Source: Chara braunii
Lineage: Eukaryota; Streptophyta; Charophyceae; Charales; Characeae
Direction of reading: 5' to 3'
Length of the DNA: 27,500 nucleotides
Assembly: GCA_003427395.1 (NCBI GenBank)
Contig: BFEA01000389.1
Location: 1,199,689-1,227,188, forward strand
Shown: in pieces, positions 1-8,661 of the stretch
Position numbering within the stretch: the first letter of the stretch is position 1
How the letters are laid out: each line of letters begins with the position of its first letter
The notes under the pieces: model-generated
Seen by the model: only the letters and a program-made list of their open reading frames with translations
The model's database searches: none
Told to the model about the DNA's origin: nothing
Program-made: the position numbers and the translations under genes

Positions 1-399
1 GGTCGGCGTTCACCAAAAAAACACCAAATGAACGGCCGGTCACGTTCACGGGTCCGGCACTGGCGGGTGCTAGCGGGGCCCGGGTTGCGGTCCGTGGCTA
101 TTCCTCTATTGACAAAGTGGTATCGTTGTTCAGCTGGAACCGATTCCCACCAAAAGCCAGAAAGGGGGAAGAAAAGCAAAAAAAAAAAACGAGAGGGCCG
201 GCTACCCGTACCTGCTCCCAGGGCAGGCCACGGGATAAAGGGAGGTACCACTAGGCTCTAGCCCAGGCCACCTCCCATTCTTGCCAATTATTGAACCGGC
301 AGGCCGCAGGCCGTAGAACGGATGATTTACTGTTTCCAACTCGTCTTGGCCCACTCTTGCAGTGGACTGTTATTTCTGCGAATTCTGAACTGTGAAGCG
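1..399. other. Intergenic sequence, no feature recognised
   Basis: I see no gene here. The stretch has a short A run near 180-189 and a GC-rich patch with GGCAGGCC-type words. It lies outside the segmental duplication that starts near 400. The small open frames in it have no family signature and mostly begin at non-ATG codons. Confidence 0.5.
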
Positions 400-605
400 G
401 TCACATGCACAGTGTCTCGCTAGGGTTCCACCGTCTTCGTGGCCATGACCCAGGACAATTATGTCCATCGGGTTCTGCTGGGTGCCGCGTCCACACAAAA
501 GAGTTTAGAGACGTGCCACAGAAAAAAAAGATCAGGTGTTTTGCCTACGAGCTGTCCATCGGGTCCAGGCGGAGAACAAATGGAAACCTTTAAGGAAAAG
601 AATGA

Positions 606-1171
606 GGGCCTCGGCACGCCACTCTTGAAATGGGGAAATTTTTCAAGAGCTGTCAGACGTTCTGAAGAGTTGGGTTTTCAAGAGTTTCGGGCCCCTCGCC
701 ACAGCACTCTCGAAAGGGCCATGGTGTTGGACATATGATGAAGACAGACAGTCCTACTGCTTTGTTTTTTCCCAATGGAGTCAGGATAATGGCCTGACAC
801 ATCTCAAAAATCAAGGGCCCTTCGAGAGCCGTAGGGAGGACAGGTGCTGCAGGCTGGGCATTTCGGAGTTTCGAGTGCTACTCTTGAAAAGAGGTTCTGA
901 CAACTCTCGAAAGAGTTTTCTGACAACTCTCGAAAGAGTTTTCGGGCTCCAAGCGTCTCGCTCCACTACTGTCCACTGTACAATTTTTCGGACAGTTGGT
1001 GGACAGTTGTCAGAGCGAAATATTGTACAGCGGACAGTGGAAAATGCGAAGTACGACTGTCCGTTTTTGTACAGTGGACCGTAGTGGAGCGAGACCCCAA
1101 CTCTCAAGTGGCTGTGTGGCGACGAGTCCAACTCTTGAAAAAGCGGTTCCAAGAGTGGTGTGGAGAGGCCC
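606..1171. mobile_element. Non-autonomous TIR element, PIF/Harbinger-like (566 bp)
   Basis: Terminal inverted repeats start GGGCCTCGGCACGCCACTC on the left and, read from the right end, GGGCCTCTCCACACCACTC. The element is flanked by the 3-bp direct repeat TGA (603-605 and 1172-1174). Copy B of the duplication has the uninterrupted site (GAATGAATGAGC near 23122), which fixes both boundaries. A GGGCC-start TIR with a 3-bp target duplication is typical of PIF/Harbinger-derived MITEs, although the usual site is TWA rather than TGA. No transposase is encoded. Inside are a tandem pair of a 23-bp unit (about 896-941, each containing an AACTCT/AGAGTT palindrome) and a nested palindrome. Confidence 0.8.
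955..1095. mobile_element. Nested palindromic element (141 bp)
   Basis: Two arms of about 40 bp form an imperfect inverted repeat. The left arm starts GTCTCGCTCCACTACTGTCC and the right arm, read in reverse complement, starts GTCTCGCTCCACTACGGTCC. The arms share a CACTGTACAA word and a GGACAGT word. It lies inside the larger 606-1171 element. I could not see a clear target duplication, so it may be an independent MITE or an internal palindrome of its host element. Confidence 0.6.
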
Positions 1172-1395
1172 TGAATGAGCTACAGTACTTCTTGGCTAAC
1201 GTGGCAGTGTCTTCTTGGCCATGACAGGACAGTTGTGTCCATCACGGACTTCACTTTTATTTGCGGGGTGCACCCCCCTTCCAAACAAAATAGGTCAGCA
1301 ACGTACTTGTACTTCTGTGCGGGCGGTCACTGACACTGACAAAATAAGTGAACATGGTCATGCAGCAAGTGGCAGTGTGGCACCCAAGTCCTATG

Positions 1396-1765
1396 GGAAA
1401 AGTCATAAAACCTCCCCGTGAAGAAAACTGTGTATCCATTTCCCCCCAAACGAGAAAAAAACTGCCGCAGGTCCGAAAATCACTTTCCGCGTCATTTTTG
1501 CACCCTGGGGCTAGGTCCCACTTGCACGAATTAAGGGATACTGACCGTAGATAACAGAGATCAACGGCCAGGTTCTCGTAATCCGTGCAAGTGGGACCTT
1601 GCCCTAGCTGGGCCGGTAACGGCCGCTGTGTAAAAATGGCGGGAAAGTGTCCTGCAGGGTGCAAAAATGACGCCGAAAGTGATTTTTGGACGTGCGGGCA
1701 CTTTTTCCCGTTTGGGGGGAAATGGATACAAATGTTTCGCGGCGGGGAGATTTTATGACTTTTCC
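1396..1765. mobile_element. Fold-back element, copy A
   Basis: This is a long imperfect inverted repeat. The outer ends GGAAAAGTCATAAAA (left) and the same word read from the right end at 1765 match exactly. Inner blocks such as TTTCCCCCCAAACG and GTCCCACTTGCACG recur in inverted orientation on the right. The left arm lacks about 60 bp that the right arm keeps. A related but shorter palindrome occupies the matching place in copy B, so the element predates the duplication. The open frames seen here on both strands are consequences of the palindrome and not genes. Confidence 0.7.
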
Positions 1766-2482
1766 TGAAATTTTGATCTGTGCTCAGTCTACAGTTCGGA
1801 TCTGCCACGCAGGAGCCACTCCCAGATGCAGAATCTTCCATTTTTGTTTCTGCCTTTTTTTTTCCTTTCTGTTTTGCAAAATCAAATCTGAGCCGAGATA
1901 AGGGAGACATTTTAGGTCTCCAAGACGGTCACTGTTATGCAATTTGAAAGATAAGGTAGTCGTCAATGATCCCCACGAACATTGATGATGACAGTCAATT
2001 TGTGCCGATTGCCCATTTCAGTTTTGAGCTGTTTCCATTCCAACGTCAGCAATCCAACTGTTCCTCGTCACGGTCTCATTACCTGAAGACCCGCCAAATG
2101 CACGTACCTTAGCGCCTTTGAGGTTAGGCAGACCTTTACACTACTGTCGTACGGAAGAAACAAAATAACCGACCCTATGTGGGCCAAATGTCGCCCTCTT
2201 GTCTCCCGGCCAGTTTCAGAACGTCTGTCGAGCCCGACTGGCGGATGGCTTGTCAATAGTGCACCATAGCAGTGGAGGATGGGAGTCTCATGGCGTACTC
2301 ACAGTAGTACTATCTTCAATGTATCTGACCACATTTGAGATCCGACCGGGAAATTGCGTCCAGAGATAAGCAACAAGTCCTGTGGTGTGAGTATGCCGTA
2401 AAACGGCGGGGGGGGGGAAGGATCAATTTTTTGCGCACTGTAGTGTCATGCTTCGCGCGCCAACCGCTACGGGTCGGAGTCA

Positions 2483-2833
2483 TTGCCGGGCGTGTGGCTG
2501 AGTTCCTCTAGCGGTAGTGTACTTGAAGCCACGTCCACGTGGGAGCATCGGCTCCGGACTGAGGTCTCCCCCTGTGGCAGCTATGCTTTTTGTCTCGAGA
2601 GCGTGAACCGAGCCGTAAGAGCGGTAAGGTTCTTAGTTTCGGCAGTGCCGCCACTGCCGACGTTCCAAAATTCAAACTTCGCTGGGCTGGATTCAAATCT
2701 CTCGGCAGGAAAGGGTTTTCTACTCCTGTCGTCACGAGACGTGGATCTTCCACCACGCTCAAGCGGCTCAAGGGTTCCGAGCCCCACTTTCCCCGGCTGC
2801 GTGGGCAATGTTTGGCTTTGGCGAGTCGCCTAG
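2483..2833 (+). other. Open frame shared with copy B, coding status doubtful
   Basis: An open frame of 116 codons starts at TTG rather than ATG. The matching stretch in copy B (about 25602-25973) is open in the same register for roughly the first 100 codons, with one in-frame 3-nt difference, and then shifts frame. No domain is recognised. The conservation may be purely at DNA level because the segment is part of the duplicated 5' flank. It could be an unrecognised upstream exon or just repeat sequence; I favour the latter. Confidence 0.2.
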
Positions 2834-3243
2834 GATATGCTTCTTTCTCGTTTTGTGACTTCTTTTTTGGAACAAGGTGATGATGATTCTCAAGCCAAGC
2901 ACTGCTGAAAAATACTGTTCCATGTGAGCTTTCATTTTCTTTCTTCTTTTGAACCCACTGCAGAGAGAGATGTGTTGCTTCAGATCTGAGTGTACAAGTA
3001 GTGCTCAATTAAAAATAGAAAGAAAACTTGCTCCCCCTGGCATTGCCGGTCTGAAACAAGTAAAAAACGCGTCGAGTTAGGTCGTGCTAATTTATCCCCA
3101 GGAACGTAACAGCATTTGGCCCGAAAGAGACGAGCCTGTTGTGACTCACTCAGGGCCACGCTGTGCAAGCGCATGACTGCTGGATAGAGGCGGACCTCAA
3201 AGTTACCTCAAACTTAAGTGACTGCTACGAACGAATGACATTG

Positions 3244-3250
3244 TATAAAA
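3244..3250 (+). promoter_or_regulatory. TATA box of DUF4360 gene 1
   Basis: A perfect TATAAAA lies 253 bp upstream of the ATG. The matching position in copy B also has TATAAAA, 255 bp before its ATG. By the usual TATA-to-start spacing, transcription should begin near 3275, giving a leader of about 220 nt with no evident intron. Confidence 0.7.
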
Positions 3251-3399
3251 GCGAACGGAACTGCCTAGGTTGGGCATACACTAGACAAGCGTACTTCGAT
3301 CACGCACACACTCCCAATCTGTGCTCTCGTTGCTTGCACACGAATAGCGGAGACGTTGAGGAGTGGGGCTTTCAACGGAGGAGCTGCCAGGTGCGCCTC

Positions 3400-3423
3400 A
3401 TGCCTGTCTTTGTGTCTTCCTAG
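3400..3423 (+). promoter_or_regulatory. Short upstream ORF in the gene 1 leader
   Basis: If transcription starts near 3275, the first AUG in the leader is at 3400. It opens a 7-residue ORF that ends in TAG, 73 nt before the main ATG. Copy B has lost this AUG (CTCATG has become CTCACC) and has a different upstream AUG. An effect on translation is inference only. Confidence 0.45.
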
Positions 3424-3496
3424 GACCGAGTTTCTCTCAAATTCTCTGTGCACCGTGAAGCTTGTCGAGGGGGAGTGGAGGCAGAGGTCGAGGGCA

Positions 3497-4093
3497 ATGG
3501 CGCGTCAGGTGGTTCTTGCGGCCGTTCTTTTGCTGATCGCTGCTGCAGTTCTGGCGAGCGCGCAGACTCCGACTGAGGTGACCATCGGTTGGGTCACCTA
3601 CGCAGGCAACGGCTGCAATTACGACAACACCAACTGGGTGCTGTCGAACGACTACAAGACTGTCACCTTCATGTTCGGCGGGATGGTTGCGACCACGGAC
3701 GGGTCGCTCGCCGACAAGAGGAAGTCTTGCCAGATGTCGTTCTCTATGAACTACCCCGATGGCTGGAGCGTCTCCATTGGTCAGGCCACGGGCCGCGGGT
3801 TCGCTGACATCGCCGAGAACTCCGACGGCATCTACGAGACGCACTACTACTTCTCCGGACAAACGGGGACGGCCATGGTGGAGCGCAAAATCAAAGGCCC
3901 AAAGGTTGGCAGCTTCGAGTTCACGGACGACTTCCTGACGCTTGTCTGGAGCGACTGCAACAACGCGCCCAACCTGAACATCAAGACGGTGGTGAGAGTG
4001 GAGGGCCAGAAGGCTGTCATGGCGCTCGACTCCCAGGATACCAAGTTCCAGCTCATCTTCAATCTCCAATGGAGGCAGTGTCCGCAAAATTGA
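3497..4093 (+). CDS. Secreted DUF4360-family protein, gene 1
   Basis: This encodes a 198-residue protein of the DUF4360 family, a group of small secreted proteins of unknown biochemical role. Residues 1-22 form a signal peptide (MARQ, then a hydrophobic core, then ASA before QTPTE). Four cysteines, at 40, 78, 154 and 195, sit where the family keeps them and could form two disulfides. Family-like stretches include the RKSC block, YPDGWSVSIGQATGRGFA, the YYFSG motif near 118-121 and WSDCNNAPNLNIKTVVRV. The family's usual CPPGS after the first cysteine is CNYDN here. I chose the ATG at 3497 because it begins the signal peptide and is conserved in copy B. The open frame extends upstream to 3356 only through a TTG codon. 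There is no intron. Promoter and leader are conserved with gene 3, so the two were duplicated together. The protein is probably exported to the cell wall or medium. Confidence 0.9.
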   Translation: MARQVVLAAVLLLIAAAVLASAQTPTEVTIGWVTYAGNGCNYDNTNWVLSNDYKTVTFMFGGMVATTDGSLADKRKSCQMSFSMNYPDGWSVSIGQATGRGFADIAENSDGIYETHYYFSGQTGTAMVERKIKGPKVGSFEFTDDFLTLVWSDCNNAPNLNIKTVVRVEGQKAVMALDSQDTKFQLIFNLQWRQCPQN

Positions 4094-4573
4094 GACCCCC
4101 GTTCACCATCTCGAACTGAGGGTGGCGGCCCTGGCCGGTGAGCGGGAGGAGACAAAGAGCGGAGGGGTGGGAGAGGAGGGTAGCCGACTCGTCAGGGCTC
4201 ACCTTGGCGGAATCTGAGGGAAAGAGGCTACGGTCGATGCAGTGGCACTTTTGAGAAGATCGTGCCTACCGTTCCTCGGCACTCGTGTGAAGGGAGAGCA
4301 TGGAGATGGCCTTGCGGTCCTAGCAGTAGTTGCAAACGACGAAAGAAAGTGTGGGCGGTTGTCTTCCAGGTAAACAAAAGGTAGATACCAGATGGGACGC
4401 CTTTCTTGTCCCATCACCAGATGCAGTCTCGCTGCATGTGCTTTAGTAGCTCGTTATCATATACCTCCGCGGAAGTTCGTGCTGTGTCCCCTCCCTGCCT
4501 GATACGCACTGCACTATTTGTAGAGTCGCAAACGGTAGTTTCATCGAGTCCGTGGCCAGCGCGATTACTCCTG

Positions 4574-4576
<3 letters not shown>
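4094..4576. other. 3' flank of gene 1, no gene seen
   Basis: This is the sequence downstream of the gene 1 stop. I do not see a clear AATAAA polyadenylation signal or a protein family signature. The corresponding part of copy B lies beyond the window, so conservation cannot be judged. Confidence 0.4.

Positions 4577-4626
<50 letters not shown>
4577..4626. repeat. (CT)25 microsatellite
   Basis: Fifty bases of uninterrupted CT dinucleotide, followed by pyrimidine-rich sequence up to about 4760. Open frames across it (serine/leucine or glutamate/arginine repeats) are artefacts. Confidence 0.97.
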
Positions 4627-4630
<4 letters not shown>

Positions 4631-6030
4631 CGGTCTCTTTCACTCTTTCTTTGTCGATAATCTAGTTTTCTTCTCTCTTCCTCGCGAGACGCCGGACCAA
4701 TTAGGATCTTTGTCTTCCATTCGGCGTCGTCTATCTTTCTTTCTCTTCCCCTCTCCCGGCATTGTTATCCCCTTTGAGAAAAAAACAATCACGAAAGCTT
4801 GCACAATGCACAGGCAGAACGGGGGGGGCGAGGAGGGGGGGAACACCTGACTTCAAACCATTCTAAAAAGCTGGCGGGCCCCTCGTCAGGAGGTATCAAA
4901 CGAACAGAGTGGACAGGGGCGGCAGTGCCCTGTTGTTTTGGAAGGGATAGTTTCCTCTGGAATCTTGTAAGAAGAAAAGTTTTGGAGACTAAAATTTAAT
5001 CTGTCTGTGGGATTTACCACAGTCACGCGAAATCCATCTGTCCTATGGAGTGAACTGTCCGTGGCGCACCCTGACAACACGACTTGACAGTTAATCCGTC
5101 CTGTATAATGGCTCATCCTGGTTTGTTTTACGGGCTGGCGATGATGGCGATCATATCACGCCTTCCATCTGATTAATGGTATCTTATAAAAGATCATGAA
5201 GAATTCTTAATGGCAGGCTTACCGTCTGTTCCCTTTGTCAACGAGTATGCTCAATGACATACTGAATGAATGTGTCACACTAATTTGAGTCTTGGTGTGT
5301 TGTACATTTCTATAAGAAGCATCATCCCGACTGATACATGGCATTCTCTCTTTTTTTTATTTTGGATGCAAGGCCGCTGGTGCTATCTGGCTTTTAATGT
5401 GCTGTTGCGGTTTGGATTGCTGTCATTTGGCTCTCGCCCTTTGTCCTTGCAAGGTGCTCTCTGTTGATAAAGAAAATCACACGATATCACTGCTACCATC
5501 TTCCCCCGAATAGAACGCACTGTAACTACAGCTGTGTTTGGGACAACTTTTAGTCTGTAATTACAGCTGTCTGATAATGGCGGTGCGTTCTGCTCGGGTG
5601 AAGACGGGAGCATCTTCCCCAGTACACAAGCGCACCGTCATCATGAAAGTACAGATCCGACCGGAAACATAGCCTATATTCATTCATGATCATGATCAGG
5701 CGGGGGGAGAAGGAACATGGCCGTAGCCAAAATCGTGCAATTTCGTCTGATTTTCCCCCCTCCCTTTTATTCACGTGTTTTTTCTTATAAAGGTGACGGC
5801 CTTGAGATATCATCATTGAACTGAACGGGCCCAGTATTTATTTAGATCAAACAATTGTTTTTTCCCTTCCTCTGACTGCATCTGGTTTCGAAATAGGTTC
5901 TGCATTTCAGCAATTCACATGAGCTAGGCCCGTTGGTAATCGTGCAATTATCGAGCAATCATTGGTGGTATTTTTTTCCTTTTTCTATTAGGGGTGTCTA
6001 ATTCTGTCAAAACAAAAAAAAGAATCTGAC
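4627..6030. other. AT-rich spacer without recognisable genes
   Basis: I see no gene family here. One small imperfect inverted repeat is present, with arms of about 26 bp at 5498-5522 and 5582-5607 that share AGAACGCAC and its complement around a loop containing two ACAGCTG words. It could be a small MITE or chance. The remainder is AT-rich, with T and C runs. Confidence 0.4.
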
Positions 6031-6270
6031 GTGTCCATTCTGCGTGTGGACAACACACGGCCACGTGGACATCTGAACTGTGGTGACGTGGACAGCTGTG
6101 CTGTGACTGCATGTGGGACATGTGAGCTCCGACCACGTGGACATATACTGTGGCAGCTTAGCCGTCTGATGAGACTACCACGTGGACATACAATGGGGCC
6201 AGGTGGAGATCTGTTGTGGCGGCCCCCAGACTACCATGTGGACATACAGTGGGGCCACGTGAAGGGCCCT
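6031..6270. repeat. Degenerate CCACGTGGACAT repeat cluster
   Basis: The word CCACGTGGACAT or close variants recurs at irregular spacing. The palindrome CACGTG occurs four times (6062, 6134, 6179, 6256). The pair starting GACTACCACGTGGACATACA (6173) and GACTACCATGTGGACATACA (6230) are near copies 57 bp apart. CACGTG is the G-box/E-box core, so it could be bound by bHLH or bZIP factors, but no gene start lies close by. A decayed minisatellite is the simplest reading. Confidence 0.7.
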
Positions 6271-6849
6271 GGACCAAGCACTCGGGTCACGGTCACCATG
6301 CCAACACGTTGGACTAGTACACGCATGCTTTGCCGCGAGTCCTTGGTTCTGCTGCTTGCGCAATAGAGGTCATGCAGGGCATGCCAGCCCTTTGACAGAT
6401 GCTTACCAGACTGTCTTTTAATATTTCTGGCGGGGACTCGGTGTTGACTCTGGCTGTGATCGTCGTCCTGTCTGCGACGTTAAATAATTCCTGAGGAGTT
6501 ACGGGGGATCTCCTTAAATGCCTCCTGATCAGCCAGATCAAACCGGGTGTAAGGCTCGTTGCATGCGAGGGTAAATAATGTGCAGGGGCTGGCAGGTTCG
6601 GCGTTGACTTGGGGCACACGGGTGGGCCGGATTGCACACCTTCAGACATGCTGCTCAACCAGATGCTCAGGACGTTGACACAAAGCAACCACTCAAGAAG
6701 GACACAGGGGGAGGGGTGATTCCGGAACAGGTCACAGTGCCAATTAATAGACAATCTACCATTCAGCATACATCTCCAACAGGAGATGTTATTTTTATTT
6801 TTGATTATCTAGTTGTTACAGACTTGACGAACAACTGACAGACAGCTGC
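6271..6849. other. Region upstream of the gag remnant, no LTR recognised
   Basis: An intact Ty3/Gypsy element should have its 5' LTR and a tRNA primer-binding site in this interval. I see neither a copy of the sequence that follows the 3' polypurine tract (from 11397) nor a typical primer-binding site complementary to a tRNA 3' end. No other gene is evident. Confidence 0.45.
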
Positions 6850-6925
6850 AGACAGATTAGTTCTTTGCTTGAGGGTAGCTGAGGATAGTGCCAGGTTTAG
6901 GATTTCAGTTAGCACCGGTACAACC

Positions 6926-8661
6926 ATGGCCACTTCCTCTACCATGTCGCAGACTTCTTCACAGGCCACTTCGTCAGGAGTTAGTCAGAGTGGTTCTCAG
7001 AGGTCCATTAGCCAGAGTGCTGGCTTGCGAGTCAGCCAACAGACTCAACTCACGCGGGAGGATTATGAAATCCTCCAAGCAGAAGAACTTCAGGATGAAC
7101 TAGAGTGGCAATTGGATGAGGCAGAAGAGAGGAGAAGGAGAGCAATCTTGAGGAAAGCTAGACTAGGTAGTAGAAGAGAGGAGCTAGGTAGACTAGAAGC
7201 ATTAGATGAGTCAACGCTTGACCCTGCGATCCGAGCGTTGCGTAACTCGCTTCTTTGTGTGGCGGAAGCGCAGGCTGTCCAACAGGAAGTGCTGGCTGAA
7301 CTAATGGAAGACCTGAAAGAGATTTTGGCTGCACTACGGGCTCCTCGTCCCATGATGAGGCAGCCTCAGTATGCTGTAGTTCCTCCTTCAGGTGTAGGTC
7401 CATCAGTGATGCTGCCATCGGTAGAGCCTGAATTCTCACCTATGTTTGGCATGCCCCCTCCAGGTGGTTTGGTAGCAACTAGTGGTCCGGTTCATAGAGT
7501 CTCAGTCGTACCATCCATGACAGTGGTCACTACAATCCCACTATCAAGTCAGGCCCAGGTTAGTGTGCAACAACCTGTTTCGGTGCCCATGCAACCACTG
7601 CAGCAGGCCCCTGGGCCCATGCAGCCTATGCAGTGGATGCCCAAAATACCCTTGCTGAGTCCTAAGCCCTTCTCCGATGACAGAAAGAAGGACGAGGATT
7701 TGGACACCTGGGTAAGGGTGGTGCCTACCTATGTAGGGCACAAACTTACCAAGCCAGAGCAAGAACTTGTAGTGGCTGCCTCCTTTTTAGAGGGGTCAGC
7801 AGCCCGTTGGTTGAATGACCTAGTGCAGTAGCAGGGCTACGGTCAGAATTTCGATGCCTGGGCACTGGCCCTGACATTGGAACAGTTCGTACAATCCGTG
7901 TACAACAGGTGGCATGACCCGCAAGGGGCTAAAAAAGTCACCGACACTATCAACAGTCTTTGTGTCAGACGGTACAAGAATGTTAGAGAGCTAACGGACA
8001 CTGTAGAACGTCTGCTCGTGGTACCTGGTGTGCGCTATGACCAGCAGGTACTCCTTACGGATTACCTTAGATGTCTGTCTTCAAAGGTAAGGACAAAGCT
8101 GGTAGATAAGGCTTATGTCGATCAGCACAACTTCGCCTCTTTCAGCAAGAAAACCTTGGACATCGAGGCAAAATTGGGATATGCGCATCAGAGTCAGGGA
8201 GATGGTAAGAAAAATAGGCTACCCCAGGACTGGAAGAAGAAAGGTCAACTAATGTTTGTTGAACACGATGGTCAAGCAACAGAAATTGACGACTTCCCAG
8301 ACCTTGGGGAGGATACAGAGCATGATGGGGTCAGTGAGACTTCGGATGGGAAAGTCGTGACACCTATCAAGGAAAAGGTAGGGGGACCAGGAAGAAGAAG
8401 GTAGTACGGTCCACGGGTCAGGGCGACCAAGGAACGCCCGCTTGGGTAAAACTTGGTTTAGAGTACGAGGTTTGGAGGGACCGAGTTGCCAGGGGCACGT
8501 GTATGAACTGTGGCAATTTTGACCACATGTCTAGAACGTGTCGAGGCAAGAAGGTCACCACGAGGGTAGCCTTACCAACGGTGGTGGAACTTTCTTTGAA
8601 CTCTGACAGCGCTTCTGCGAGCACTTCGCAAGGAAACACCTCGGGCCAGTATGAGTTTTAG
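6926..8661 (+). pseudogene. gag: Gag pseudogene of the chromovirus
   Basis: The likely start is the ATG at 6926 (MATSSTMSQ); the frame is open further upstream only through a TTG. The N-terminus is Ser/Gln-rich, followed by a charged, probably coiled-coil segment (EELQDELEWQLDEAEERRRR), a Pro/Gln-rich linker, and the capsid-like region with FLEGSAARWLNDL. An in-frame TAG at 7829 interrupts this region; sequence on both sides is in one frame and reads as one domain. A frameshift lies near 8380-8400. The frame beyond it carries a CX2CX4HX4C zinc knuckle at 8500-8541 (CMNCGNFDHMSRTC) and ends in TAG at 8659. Gag would coat the RNA genome in the cytoplasmic particle, but this copy cannot make the full protein. 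Confidence 0.85.

Larger units (their letters stand above)
400..4093 (+). repeat. Segmental duplication, copy A (gene 1 and its 5' flank)
   Basis: The segment aligns in pieces, in the same orientation, with about 22925-27500. Shared blocks include the GGCCATGAC-CAGGACAATTATG motif (441 and 22968), the block ending in TACAGTACTTCTTGGCTAA (1180 and 23130), the TGATGATGACAGTCAATTTG block (1983 and 24428), the block near 2470/25590, the TATA region (3244 and 26725) and the whole first exon. Differences are mainly discrete insertions, several of which are transposons described separately. Identity is highest over the leader and coding region and lower upstream. The two copies are about 23 kb apart, so this is a dispersed duplication, or a tandem one later filled by transposons. 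Confidence 0.85.

Noticed and set aside
1257-1910. Minus-strand open frame of 217 codons
   Set aside because: It runs through the fold-back palindrome, whose symmetry gives open frames on both strands. It has no domain, and its counterpart in copy B is rearranged.
3389-3423. Possible short intron in the leader (GTGCGC to CCTAG)
   Set aside because: It would be only about 33 nt long, and the AG is not conserved in copy B (CCAAG).
3356-3496. N-terminal extension of gene 1
   Set aside because: The extra 47 codons start at TTG, lie in the leader and precede a clear signal peptide that begins at the ATG at 3497.
3437-4087. Long minus-strand frame opposite gene 1
   Set aside because: It is a shadow of the GC-rich plus-strand coding sequence, which has the family features and signal peptide. 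The same shadow appears opposite gene 3.
5498-5608. Small MITE with 26-bp arms
   Set aside because: The inverted repeat is real but imperfect, I found no flanking duplication, and no second copy is in the window. I noted it only within the spacer entry.
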